DNA of 64,000 nt, taken from positions 587,993 to 651,992 of the forward strand of contig NW_025064898.1 of assembly GCF_019112545.1 (NCBI RefSeq). Reading direction: 5' to 3'. The translations under genes were made by a program, and so were the position numbers. The stretch is from Guyanagaster necrorhizus. Lineage: Eukaryota > Basidiomycota > Agaricomycetes > Agaricales > Physalacriaceae. Of this stretch, positions 1 through 12,298 are shown in pieces. The notes beneath the pieces were generated by a model. It did not search any database, was not told where the DNA came from, and was given only the letters and a program-made list of their open reading frames with translations. Position 1 is the first letter of the stretch; each line of letters opens with the position of its first letter.

Positions 1-214
1 AGATACACGTTAATGTAAGAACGCACACAATATCGTATGTACTGGCACTTTCCACACATCATCTTCTTTGGCAATCGGTGGCAGTGTAGCAACTTGCGTC
101 TATTTGTTTCAGAAGTCAACGACTCTCTCCCGGCCTTCATCTAACTTGGTAGGCCTACGGTTTTCAGGGTATGAATTATTCTTGTATGCTGTACTTTCAC
201 TCACTAAAATTCAG

Positions 215-1141
215 ATGGCGGCACCGGCCGCAAAACCTGTGATAGAGGCTGTCACCAAATACACCCAGGCAACCTCACTGACGCGTTTCGGTCTGGTACC
301 CACGCCAAAAAAGGGCCTACCGAAAGATAAACGGACGAGATTGCCCATCCCACCGACAAATATCATAACGAGGCAATTCGCACCGAGCCGCTATGAGGAT
401 CACTATTACAACACGTTACAAGACGATGTCATGTACATGACTTACATCCACGAACGCGGTCCTCGACCACCACCTCGACAGATTCGACTAAGATTCGACC
501 CAGAAGATCCCTACTCCAAATACCGGAAAAACCCTCCAGTCGGTGGATCGCATCTAGGACGACAGCCACCGCCGCCCTCATCGCCAGAAAACGTGACGAA
601 GCTGGAAAAGATCCAAATACACACCATGATCAAGCAGGCGATGACGAGCAAAAGTGAGGTTCTTGGCGTGATCATGGCTCTTCGGGCGCTGTCGGGAGAG
701 ACGGAAAATGGTGGTGGAGGGAAGCATACAGCGGAGGGCGTGCAGATCGTGAAGGGAAAAAAGCAGGTTGGTGGCTGGCTGAGGCCTGGGATTCCTATTG
801 GTGCCAAGGTCACGATGAAGGGCCAAAACATGTACGATTTTATCGGCACCCTTGTAGAGTTCGTTCTGCCTCGTCTTCGAGAGTTCGATGGCCTTGCCCT
901 CCCCATCGCCGGATCCAGTCTCAACAAGCCCAGCTCAGTCTCCGGCGTTGTATCCATGGGTCTGCCGCCTGAAGCCATGGGCTTCTTCCCGCAAATTGAA
1001 GTGAATCAGGAAGCTTATCCTAGGCAATACGGAATGCACATTCACTTTATCACAAACGCTCAAGGGATTGGAGCTCAGGACCGTGCAAGGGCATTGGTAT
1101 CAGGATTCCAAATACCATTCATTCGTACTATCCGGCAGTAA
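215..1141 (+). CDS. MRPL7: mitochondrial large-subunit ribosomal protein uL5m
   Basis: Single-exon reading frame of 308 codons from the ATG at 215; the frame stays open upstream but has no earlier ATG. The C-terminal half has the uL5 core signature, with IPIGAKVTMKG followed by MYDFIGTLVEFVLPRLREF (about residues 195-230) and a GIGAQDRARAL segment near the end. The basic, Pro-rich N-terminal half (residues 1-130) is the kind of extension seen in mitochondrial ribosomal proteins and probably includes the targeting signal. The family protein sits in the central protuberance of the mitoribosomal large subunit and contacts 21S rRNA. Length is close to yeast Mrpl7. An upstream 5' UTR intron ending at the AG just before the ATG is possible. 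The gene converges on the kinase gene at 1371. Product call is confident; the exact N-terminus is less so. Confidence 0.88.
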   Translation: MAAPAAKPVIEAVTKYTQATSLTRFGLVPTPKKGLPKDKRTRLPIPPTNIITRQFAPSRYEDHYYNTLQDDVMYMTYIHERGPRPPPRQIRLRFDPEDPYSKYRKNPPVGGSHLGRQPPPPSSPENVTKLEKIQIHTMIKQAMTSKSEVLGVIMALRALSGETENGGGGKHTAEGVQIVKGKKQVGGWLRPGIPIGAKVTMKGQNMYDFIGTLVEFVLPRLREFDGLALPIAGSSLNKPSSVSGVVSMGLPPEAMGFFPQIEVNQEAYPRQYGMHIHFITNAQGIGAQDRARALVSGFQIPFIRTIRQ

Positions 1142-1370
1142 AGGAAGCGCTGGTAAGTATCCAGTTCATGTCGTCTCACGCACAACTTACAGTTTCCACA
1201 GTATTAGACTATCTGATAATAATATCAATACCATATGCAATGAGAGTGTTCAATAAAAATGCTAATGAGAGGTCAAGTACGTATACGATGCAGATACCCA
1301 AATAAAGAATGAAAACCATGCGACGATATAGCAGAGGGATAGGAAAAAAAGAGTGTAATACAAGCATACT

Positions 1371-4300
1371 TCAAAGCTGGCTTCCAGAGCCGCTGTCTGT
1401 CTGCCACGGGATCTCATTCAACCTCATTCGATCCCGGGCTGACTTGTTCGTACTTGGACGTGGCACACCAAATCGCATGGTGCCGGACGTACTTCCTACA
1501 AGCCCCTGTCCGTACACAGTTGCCGAGATTTCAGACGCTGTTCTTCTCGTCTTTTTGGGAGCGACGGTCCTCGGAGACTCGGATCCAGTGCTTTTCGCCA
1601 CAGGCTTTAGCCCTGGCCTTAGAACAGGGACAATCTCTCTCGCCAATTCTCGAACAAGTACGGCTCCATCTCCACCGCTTTGGCTGAGATTTTCTACGAT
1701 GCCCAGGAGCCCGTACCTTTCGACGAGAACGGCGCGATTGGGGTGGACTTCACAGACTGTTCGCAATATGCGAAGGAGGTTCAGCCGCACAACAGCTTTC
1801 GTGTTGTGTGCCAGCCGGTCGATGATCCGCTTGAAGAAGGCTGATGACTTGGTCATCGCGATAGTGATAGGCGTGGAGAGACGTGTCATCTTCAAGAAAG
1901 GATCAAGAAGATTCTCGAACGAATTTGCTTTGGCAGAAACAAAGCATTGGAGTAAGGAGTTTATAGACTCCGGTTTCATGAGTTCGTCTTCGACTCGTGC
2001 AGTTTCATCTTGTAGCCTGTCGTAAGTGTTAGGTCAGCCCAACAAGACTTGGAGGGCAGGTGCGCCTTACCAAGACAAGATAGATTCCAAGGCGCTAACC
2101 TGGAAATAAGGATCTTCGAGTAGCTTTAAATACATCGTAGGGCCATCTTGCTGCCACAGATACGTTCGGCAACTCTTCCCGGCGCTGGCTAGATCGCACA
2201 AAATAGGCAATGCGAACTGCTTCAGCGGCGAACTCGTCTGGATAACTCGTTTGAGACAAGGGATGATTCCAGCTTGCGCCGCCTCCTCTTGACGCGATTT
2301 GTTCAGACGGCACAGATTGAAGCAGGTCTGGAAGATATGATTGGACATTTCCTGCGTTCAAGGGTGAATAAATAACATTGTGGTGATAACAAGGACACAT
2401 ACCGTACTGTGAGGACCTGATGATTGTTCATCTAAAATGCGAACTAGGATCTCAATGGCGTTGGCATTCTGCAACACATCTAGGAGCGTAGAGTTCATCG
2501 AGAGGTGTTTCACAGCCTTCAGCATCAACACGAGACATTCTGGCTCCAACAGTTCGCACGCACGTAGAAGTCCTGTTGGGGAAAACATTTGCAAGAGTCT
2601 GTCCTTTCAAAGCTTCAGAACTTACGGCGTATGACCTTCCTCGTACCCAATGCATTTCGGACGTGAATGTCCGATTGTGAAACCTGTGAAAATACCAATA
2701 GAATCTGTATTATCTTCATCTTCATATCCGTAGACGGCGTTCCCCGGTTGGCCATTACGTTAAGGAGTGCTGATGAAAGAGGGTCGAGAAGCCCTTCTCG
2801 AATGAACATTCGGCAGAAATCGTTCTTCGTTGTGGGACTTTGTAGCTCAAACACGCTTCCGATCCCGTTAAGGGCGTGGACGACGAGCTCGGTTTGCTCA
2901 GCGTAATCTTCGTCGAGCAGATCTACGAGCACCTTTAGACCTCGACAGCTAAGTAAAGGTATAAGTAAAATTCAATAGTCTCGGCGTCATCGACCTACGA
3001 GATGAACATCTGTAGGGTCAGAACCGATGTATGACACAACAGTCTAATGAAATTCGAGGCCTCCAACCGGCACTCGGACGGATACCTTTTGGAAGTAAAA
3101 CCTGCCGTATATGAGTTTTTTGGCTAAAGCGGTGGATGTATTGCATACCCATCATGACTGGTATCCCACTAGAATAGCTTGAACGAACGAACGGTACACC
3201 AAAGCCAGCTGGTTCACTCACCCTATCAAACAGAAGCTCTCAAGAAAGCCCAAATCCGCGGTCACAAGCTACAGATACAGTAAACAGCGTGCGGCAGCTA
3301 AATGGATGCCTAACTTACCAGATTAACAATCTGCAGTAACTTCATGTTGACGTCTCGCGAGCACTTGCCCTCGAGGACCTCCAAAATGGCAAGCATTCCA
3401 TGTGATGACACCAGCTGGACTTGCATCTCCGGGGTATCGGCCATTATTCCAAGCTGGAACGATAAAATTGTCAGTACAATAGTAATATCAAGTATGCCGT
3501 CGTACAAACCAGCTGGTCGCAAGCGTCCCGCAATTGGAAGTCGGGTGCGGAAGGCGTAAGTTCGTCAATGAGCTGATTGACTTGGGTGCACAGTCGAGCA
3601 TATTTGTCTCTCTGCAGGTTCGCTTCCAGGTCATCCTCTGCAAAGCCCTCATCAATCTCAGAGAATGGGTCCTCCTCATCTGAATCCTCATATCCTAACT
3701 ATAACGTAACAATTGAGTAGCACTCGTTAACATCATGCGATAAAGCACGAACCCATGATTTGTTGGATAGTCTTGTATTTAGCTGTAATGCTTGCATGGG
3801 TTGTTCAGATGCTATTGGTTAACCATTCAGTTCAAGGGCTCATAACAGTCTATAACGTCACGCACTGTTTCCATTTGGCTTTCCAAAGACATCTTCATAA
3901 TCTTCATCGTCCCCCTCCGTATACTTATCAAATTCTGATGTGCTCTGAGCCCGCTTTGCTTCCGCGCGACCAAACGAGCCCCCGCTGCTCCCAATAGTCC
4001 CAACAAACGACGACGAACGTGAATGAGAGCTTCGCATGGTGCCGGAAGGAGGTCCCGGGGGAGGAGCAGATGGAAACCTGATGGGACTAAGAGAAGAACG
4101 TGAGGCTTTCCTTGCTAATTCTGGCGCGGACTTTGGTGGCGCAGGAACGGAATTAGATAAAGCAAAAGTCTTGATGTCGTCTGGGTGAAAGAGGCCTTTG
4201 CGGAAAGAGTTCTTCATCTGTGACATAGAAGTCGCTTGTTATCCTCAAAAGGTATCCGGAAACAGTAGAAAGTTTACCTTGAAATCGGCGACCTTACTCT

Positions 4301-6099
4301 CCAACTCGTTCTCTTCCGCCAGGTCAGAATAGTCTTCCACTATGGGGTTCATTTCCGATGCGGGTGCTTTTGCCAAAGGTATGGCGCTGGTGCCAGGACT
4401 TCGATTTGGCCGAATAGTCTGCGCATTGTCCTCCGTCTCAGTTTTATCATCGTCGGGCGGGGTCCGCTCCAGGGCTATGCAATATTTATTAATATGGAAA
4501 TCACAGAAGACGTGCTGTGACGAACCTTGCAACTTGGTGAAAGATATCTCTTCTAAGAAATCATCATCCCAGTTGTCAGTCTGTACTTCCGGTGGCTGCA
4601 GGACCAAAGGCTGAATCTTTTCCACTAAGCCTATTACATTGGCTTTGGGAGCAGATCCCAGTTTCCATGCCGATGGAGCTGACGTTGATGGACCCAAGCC
4701 AGCAGACGTGGACGTGGGTAAAGATGGCTTAAATGAATTGTCGGTAGGGGAGCGATTGGGCGAAGGTGGACGCGATCGTTGTCCTCGGTGAGGGTGCTTG
4801 GATGGACGTGAAGGGGCTGAGTTAAAAGAACCGCTCGTTAGTAATGTAAAGTCGAAGGAATTTACTCGACGGACATTTCAAGGCCTCGTTCCACTCCTGG
4901 ACCTTGAGCACTGCTTCATCATAGTTGTAGTTGCTTAACGGTCTTCGATCCGCCGCTCTTGTCGCCGTCTCACCGTTGGACATTTGTTTACGCGTCGAGA
5001 CCATCCACGGGTGCTTGAGAAGCTTCTTGGCGGATATTCGTAAGTTGCAGTCCTTCTGGAAGCAGTGATATAGAAAGTCTTTGACGATGGGAGACGCGCC
5101 CTCTGGTATAGGAGGGCAATCATCTTGGACGATGCGAAATAATGCGGGCATTGGCTCAAGCGTATAATAAGGCGGGTTTCCTTCCAGAAGCTCGATAACG
5201 AGGCAGCCGACAGACCATATATCCGACGCCGTTGTTGCGCCAGATTGTTCAATTACCTCCGGCGCCACTGTTCAAATCAATGTGAATCCCTGCAAGTATG
5301 AAAATAACACGCACTCCAGTAAGGACTCCCTACGACGGCATCATCCAGCGCGCCATTGGCGGTCGTGCTCGCCACTCCAAAATCCGCAAGCTTCACAGTC
5401 CCATCTTTGTTCGTGAGGATATTAGCACCCTTTATGTCTCTGTGTATGACGCCCTGGTCATGGAGATAGACAAGGCCTTCCAGCACTTGAGAGATGTACA
5501 CTGATACTAGGTTCTCGGGAAACTTTCCAAATCGTTTGGAAATGTTGTGAAGAGAGCCATTCTCACAGAACCTGTGCCACTGATGAAGGATGCATCGGAA
5601 AGGCAGATCAAAATGCGCACTCGAGGATGATGTACAAATACTCCCGCGTCTTGACGAAACCCTTGTACTTGACGATATTGGGATGCTGGAGGTCGATCAA
5701 GAGATAGTAGTAAGTGGGAACATTGCACCTACGTTGAGGTTCTTCAGAAGGTCAATCTCGGACTACAAAGGCGAAAAGGTGAGGAAGATGAAAGGATAGA
5801 ATAGACAGTGAACGCACCATGATCTCTCCCAGTTCACTCTTCGGTATGTTGCTCAATTGGATCTCCTTGACAGCGACGGTTTCCCCAGTAGCCCAGTTGA
5901 GTGCACCTTTTGCAAAAGCTGAGTGGTATCTCTATGTCGAAGAATCAATACATACGGTAGACTTGACCAAATGCCCCCTTGCCCAGCGAATCTCCCAGTT
6001 GCTACTCGATGGTGAGGATAACGACAAGAGCATCAGGATAGAGCGTACATAATCATGGAGGGATTTCGAGCTGCTTGTCGACTTTACAGGTGTCGCCAT
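1371..6099 (-). CDS. sepH: septation initiation network Ser/Thr kinase (Cdc7/Cdc15/SepH type)
   Basis: Multi-exon gene starting at the ATG at 6099 ([17 protein letters not shown]). After two introns the kinase domain reads [41 protein letters not shown] and GSPYWMAPEV, so the Gly loop, ATP Lys, HRD, DFG and APE motifs are all present. A Ser/Pro-rich acidic linker follows (about 3860-4800). The tail is ARM/HEAT-like, with exons near 3310-3520, 3230-3290, 3010-3190, 2615-2930, 2360-2590, 2067-2350 and 1371-1979. Kinase plus helical tail is the architecture of fission-yeast Cdc7 and Aspergillus SepH, which act at the spindle pole body to trigger septum formation. Individual exon joins in the tail were read by eye and some may be off by a few codons. 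No inactivating change was seen. Confidence 0.85.
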
Positions 6100-7058
6100 G
6101 TCCGTATGAGCAGGTCGTCAAAGCCCCTTCGTCCTCAGCGGCCAGAACGAAAATGAAAATCGCTTGTCACGACGAAAGAAAGAGAACAGAAGCTGGAACG
6201 CGCTTCCTGAGAGAGTGTCGCGTCCAGCACTGACCAATTCCCAGTCAAGAAAGCACCGGTACCGTGACCTAACGTCACCTTTATAGCTTTTTTGCTGCGT
6301 ACACCAGCGCCACTGGACCTCAAATCGCTATTTATTGACATACTTAAAAATCAACGGACCGAGCCCGGATATAAACGCATGCGACAATTCAGTCTAGTAT
6401 TCATTAGAGCTAGGCTTGCTTCAAATTTCAGAAGAATGAAATCATCTGTCACATCGGGAGAGGCAGGGTTGCTATGACAATAAAAAGAAATGACGAGCAA
6501 ATATTGAACAAGCTAAGTAGCCGAACTTGAAGCACACGAGTCCAAACTCTCATCGAACCTGTGTTTGGGGAAAGGGATGGAAGCCATACAGTGATTCATT
6601 AATTGCTGTGGTTATGTACCAGCGCCAATGGCGAAAACTGTGAGTAAGAAACCACCATACCTTGTTGGCGACTGGTAGTCGTGCTCGGAGAGGCTGTATA
6701 TGATCGTGGCTGTGTTGGATCCTTCGGCCCGTCCAATCCGGAACACGAACTTGGAAGTTGATCAGGAACTTTGACTAGCTTTCAACTTGAACCTCTCGTC
6801 CTGAAATTACCTGAATCAGGTACAGTTACTTCACTCGCGGAAATTATTTGTATATCTTATTTATTGATACATATGCATAGGTCAAGCTTTGCTCTTAGGT
6901 AGCCTTATTTTGGCAATCGGTGAGTAAGAGACACCACTTTCAAAGTCGCCATCCGTCCGATTCAAATCTATGTGTCCTGTTGCCTCGTATCTTTCAGCTC
7001 TATTCAAGAAAAATGACTTAATTGCCATTCATTGATCAGGGCGACAGTGGTGCTACGA
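6100..7058. other. divergent intergenic region
   Basis: About 960 bp between the kinase start (minus) and the metallopeptidase start (plus). It must contain both promoters and 5' UTRs. I see no convincing gene; the short open frames have no family motif. An imperfect palindrome GTGACCTAACGTCAC lies near 6265-6280, about 165 bp upstream of the kinase ATG. No clear TATA box was identified for either gene. Confidence 0.5.
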
Positions 7059-9067
7059 ATGCTGTTTACCTTTCTGGTTCTGGCTCTAATCTGGGGCACG
7101 AAGGCGCATTACCATGAGCCTGAGTCCCCAGAGTCTGGTAAATGTGTCCGTCAATTCCACAGAGAGGAATACATCCCGTACTGGTATCCTGATCAAGAAA
7201 CTCTGGAATACAGCAACGTCGAGCCCCCTCCGCTTGAAATCGAACCGCTTATAATCTCAGGGCCCAGCGGTAACCGCGTCGACCTGGTCTTCTTCTCCGA
7301 TGGCTGTGAGATTTCGTGTCTTATGTGCCTTATTCTCGTCTAGAAGCCCTCTCGTAGATCTTCTCAAAGAGCGTGAAAAGTTCATCGTGGATGCAATGCG
7401 ATTGGCGGAGGATGTTTCCAAGAACCAAACTTTCAACACCGTACAGCCAATACTCAATTTCTGGGCCGCGTTTACTCCTAGTCAAGAGGTGGGTGCCCGT
7501 ATGAAAGGTTTCTTACGTGTCTTTACCCTACTCCTCAGAGTGGTGTTGGTGTAGGTGGAAAGCCTAAGAAGTAATGTGATAGTCGTCTCTCGTTCACAAA
7601 GCAGACTAATCAGTTCACAGTACCACATACGGCCTCTATCGCCCCGGAACCGAACTTCGCGGAGTCTATTATGCAAAACCAGAGGTGGCAGGAGCTGCGT
7701 GCTCCTCCATGGGAGACCAATGTGATTTCCCGATTTTACTAGGTGAGACAAAATTTCCCATGTCAGAGAAACTTTTACCGATTCAAGTTCCAAGGAAATG
7801 ATCCATTGTATGGGGGTGAGAAACTGATGGCTGGCCTAGATTCCTGAATCTAATATCTTCTCGATAGGTCTTGGTGGCAGATACACGTCAGTACGAGGTA
7901 ATCATATCCTCACAAGGAAGCTTATCGTCGTGCAGTGTCATCACGTCATCAATTGCCAACGGACCCTCGATTCTGCGCCACGAACTTGGTCACTCTATCA
8001 TTCCCGTTGGAGAGGAATATGATGGGGGTGAAGTATACCGCGGTGTAGATGCTTATCACGACTTGAGCCAACCTGTTCCGTGGGCTCATTGGCTTACGTA
8101 CCCGCAAGAGGATGGCCAGCCTCTTCGCGTTGAACGATCCGTTATGCCTCTTCAAGACTATGCCTGGTCTATGCTCAACACATCAAAGCCCTGGTCAACC
8201 GAATTCGTTTCATCAGGAACGTTTTCGCGCCACCTTGTCCGGTTTTCGCTCTCGGGCCTTTTGGAGAGTTCCGACCTCACGGTAGAATTAGATGGTGTTG
8301 ATCTCGGCTGGGTTCCCAAAGAAGGATTGGGCGTAGATCGATGGCATTACGATGTCTATCGAGACAATGGCTTGGCTGGTGGTACTCATGAGGTCAAGTT
8401 TACACTTCTCAATATGGACAGGGAAGGTTTGGCTCAGTTGTGCAACGTGGAAATCTTGGAATTCGGTGACGAAAATGAGTGCGATGATGGTCCCCTTCTC
8501 ATCAGTGAGAAAAAGATGTTGCTCATACTTGTTGCAGGTTCATCGCGACACCGAATTATTACGGTGTATTCCCAACGTCGGTTCCCTGTCACTGTTCTCA
8601 AAGAGTCAAAACTGATGGCTCTCCGTTCCTACAGCTACTCCGTCACGAACAAGACTTCCTACCGCCCTACCAACGAGGACTGTCTCATGCGGCTTGTCAC
8701 GACTTCTGGCTTCTGCAAAGTCTGCTTGGAAGGCCTCTGGCACGCATTGCTGTCCAAGGTCAGCTTAATCGATAGCGTGACCGAGGGCTGTTCTGGGAAA
8801 TCCAAGTCACTCAGCGTCGAGTTGATTCCTTTGGCCCAATTCAGACAAGTGCCGATTGGATCGACCGAAAGCTATACTATCACTTGGTCCAGGGACGGAG
8901 AGGTCATCCAAGAATTCACCAATAAAACAACTCTTATTGTGGACGACGACGCCGGCGTGACTTATATCGTGACAGCGAAATACTCTACTACAGAAGTGAT
9001 AGTGGACAAGGAAGGCCATCTGGTCGATAGTATGGAATATATGGTTACAGACACATGTGCACACTGA
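7059..9067 (+). CDS. secreted zinc metallopeptidase, M64-like
   Basis: Nine exons (7059-7305, 7358-7488, 7539-7570, 7621-7742, 7795-7815, 7868-7886, 7936-8478, 8538-8576, 8635-9067) join in frame to give about 528 residues. The N-terminus MLFTFLVLALIWGTKAHY is a signal peptide. VDLVFFSDGYL and ILRHELGHSIIPVGEEYDGG (His206, Glu207, His210) form an HExxH zinc site in the context of MEROPS family M64 (IgA peptidase-like). SYRPTNEDCLMR and a Cys-containing segment follow in the last exon. The final two introns (8479-8537 and 8577-8634) are inferred because removing them restores the continuous segment ENEFIATPNYYGVFPTYSV. It is probably an extracellular or cell-wall protease; the substrate is unknown. 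The start is the first in-frame ATG that gives a signal peptide. Confidence 0.82.
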
Positions 9068-9499
9068 TATCCTTATCAAAATTTCCCAGAATTGCTTGCA
9101 AATTTTTGTATGGCTCGCGAAGATGTCGATGTTTGATTTCCAAATGAATTGCATGATGGGGTAAAAATACTGTGCTGTAGGGTATTCCAATAAAACCAAC
9201 TTGAAAGAAAGTAAACTGTCCACACAGTAAGCGCACTAGGATACGAACTGTATGGTAAGGTCAAAAGCAAATATGAATACATGGGGATAAAAGCACAAAA
9301 ATAGTGGATGCGGAACGCGCTGACATGCGCCATCGAACGACAGTGGCCATGATTGTGTGGCAATCGATAGCAAGGAGGACGAGTTAAACGCCTGAGGAGT
9401 AAGTGCTCACAGCAATACAGAACGAGGAGACAAGCGAAACAAACACAGAGACAATGAAGAGAGAACATCCATACGCTGTATGATAAGATATGAAAAGGA

Positions 9500-11715
9500 T
9501 CACATAACAACGCACTTGCAGCATCCTCCTGCATCCTCTTCTTCAAGACGAGGTTCCTGGACCTCAAGCTTCGCCGCACCGGCAGAAACTGGTTGTAGTT
9601 TTGCGGTGGTATTTGGCGCGTAATGTGAAAATGGTACAGGCGATGCCGGAGGCTGCATCCGAACCGGGAGAGGTGTCCGGTCATGATTCGTAGATATTGG
9701 AGGTGGTTGCGGACGTTGTTGCATCGGTTCCCCATCGTACACCACATCCTCTACAGTTAGGCGGTCGATATTGGGCCGTCCGAACTCATCCATAAGGACG
9801 TCATCAGGATTACCGTCCAATGGTGGACGGTATTTGGAGTGGTCATATCCAAATGTTCCAGGGGCCTATCAAAGAAGGTAAACCCAAAAGCTAGCGGTGT
9901 ATGTGGAAGAATACTTGCAGGTGCGATGACCTTTTCTGTTGGTCTGGGCTTGGGACTGCCGTCTGCCTGCTCATAATGACCATCAAGGCCTTTCTTTCTA
10001 GCAACTACTGGTAGAACCACCTAGGGCAGCGGTACATCAGTGGATATTACGATCCGATGTATCGTAGGCTCACGTCATCCCAATTACCTTCCCGAGGTAC
10101 AGGTTCCGTCCACGTAGGTATGGCGTCTCGCATATCATCGTTCGGTGTCGGATAATGACCAACGCTGCGCCTCTTTGCCTCCTCGTCTCGTTCTTTCTTT
10201 AAAGCCTCATTCTTGGCACGTGTAACTTTGGATATTGTCGTCCTCGACTTTGATGTAGCAGAAAGAGAAGCGGGTGAGGCACCACGTTTTTGTTGCAATG
10301 TAGGAGAGGCAGTTTTAGTCTGTGTACGGCTAGGTGGTGTGTATGAAGTCGATGCAAAAGGCGGCTCGCTAGATCCCCTTACTATCTGCGTAGGTGTGGC
10401 CAATCGAGAGTGCTCAGACATCTGATGTGTAGGCGTAGGTATTCGAGATGGTTGTTGGCGAGAAGACGGTCGATGAGAAGTAGGCGTAGCGCTCCGCGAT
10501 CCACGCGTGGCAGTAGGTCCGGGAGTGGAAGTGGACCAAGCATCAGATACGCCATTGTGATTGGAATATGGCGTGTAATAGTCTGATGAATTCCCAGCGT
10601 CCGAAGCTTCTCCATCCAAGTCAGTCAATGGATGCTCATCCATTACCTGAGTAACGCCTGCAACACCATCCTCTTCCATGTGAAAGCTCCCCCTCCGTTC
10701 AGTAGCGCCGACGCTGTCCGCTCTCCTTCGTCTTCGTCTACCTTCCTCCAGGGCATTTGTTAAAGCATTTGGAGCCTCCGTTTTCGTTCTAAGGGAATGA
10801 CCAAAGTTGGCGATTTCCAGCATCTCTTGGCGCCGGCCTACCCTTAGCTCACCAACACCGCCGTTCCGTGACACATCTCCCCGATACCAATGTTCAAACG
10901 GATGCTCTTCGGAATCCATGGAGGGTCGTGGAGGGTCATCGAGTAGCACTCGGAAACTTTCCTGAGATTGATACGCGTCGAGAGAGGTTGGTGACTCTGG
11001 CTTGAAAGGAGGTGGCTCGTTGAGAAGAACCGGTTGCTGACGACTTGTCTCGGATATAGTCGAACGCGAAGCAGCTGCCGGTTGTTCATGCACTATCCAC
11101 AGGTCAGGGTCAATAGTGGTCGATTGCGGGGAGCCATAGGGACTGCTGCTGTTTCCAGGGACGGCATAGTTATGACTTGAGGTGCTACCAGCTCTACTTC
11201 GAGTGGGCTTGGGTATGCGAGTTGGTTTGGCTTCGACATGCCGGGGAGACGTCGACCGCAAACTACTGGGCTTCCCATTAAGCCGTCCTTTCTGTGAGTC
11301 AGACGAATAGGGCTGCGAATATGTCCTCGAACGAGTTGAGGAAGATTTGGCGGGGGTAACGCGTGAGGACGATGAACCACGGTCCAAGGCCGTACGTGCT
11401 TGCTGTTGAAAAGGTCGAGGAAGTGAGGTTGCCGCATTGCTTTGATAAGGATTCAAAGCCGAGTTTTGTCCCCGGTACCCAAATTCACTGCCCGCCGTCG
11501 TTTTCGACACGTCCTCCAACGAGGTTATAGAAATCGCTGATATGCGCCGAGCAAGTGTTCGGCTCTCCTTCTCCAGTCCTGATATATCTCATTAGCAGTA
11601 GCTTCGAGCAATGGAATGGCGGGTCGAAGAAATTACTTTTTCGCAGCGCCGGTACTACCTCCTCGTCCCAAGACGGACCCGGGCCAGGTAAAGTTGCGGT
11701 TTGGGTAAGGGCCAT
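9500..11715 (-). CDS. disordered Ser/Pro-rich protein with C-terminal CAAX box
   Basis: Starts at the ATG at 11715 (MALTQTATLPGPGPSWDEE). Removing one intron (donor gtaatt, acceptor atatatcag) joins LRK to RLEKESRTLARRISAI, which then runs into a long exon rich in Ser, Thr, Pro, Arg and Gln (about 490 residues, to 10047). Further short introns lead to a conserved-looking C-terminal part containing GRPNIDRLTVEDVVYDGEP. The last residues, GGCCKCVVM, end at the stop at 9500. Cys-Val-Val-Met fits a CaaX prenylation motif, and the adjacent Cys residues could be palmitoylated. A membrane-tethered scaffold or signalling adaptor is an inference. No catalytic domain was recognised. Confidence 0.7.
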
Positions 11716-12298
11716 GGTTGGGAAAAATAAAGAAAATTATAGGAATGAAAAGGAAAATCAAGCCAACCAAAAGCTCGACTCCTGGACCAGCAAGCAACAG
11801 AAAGGAGGAGAGGAAAACAAAGAATGGCGGTAGATGGTGGTGGTTGCAGAGCTAAAGGATGAAGCACCAGTAAGTACATAAACGATGAATCCCAAAATAA
11901 AAATAGATAATTAGTTATTTAATACTTTTTGAGGAAGAACAGGCACAGCCTCATGTCATTGTCAAGAAAATCGTCGAAACTCAATTTCGGTCTGGATGTC
12001 CCAGCAATAGTGCGCAAACCTTTAGTAAGATTGTTGGGAGGCTCTCGGTAGCTGGAAAAAAATGATATTGTGAGCATAGCAACTCATATAATCGCATATC
12101 ATTCGTTTACTCGGACGGCCCGATCCTTCGACGACTTAACTGCGAACACGTAGATAAAGGTCATCGGCCGGGTGCCACTATCCATAAATCATGCTTCACT
12201 CTCGTCTACGAAATCTCCAGTAGACGCTCTTTCCGACGAGAGAAAGAAAGGGTCAGAAGGAAGCAACCCTCAGTAACCGAAAGCTCACAAGGATTTCG
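11716..12298. other. intergenic region, nothing recognised
   Basis: About 580 bp upstream of the CAAX-protein gene and downstream of the next minus-strand gene. It holds the promoter of the former and the 3' end of the latter. No motif-bearing open frame or repeat was found. Confidence 0.4.

Noticed and set aside
511..978. 155-codon open frame on the minus strand
   Set aside because: It is the antisense shadow of the uL5m gene, whose sense frame carries the family motifs.
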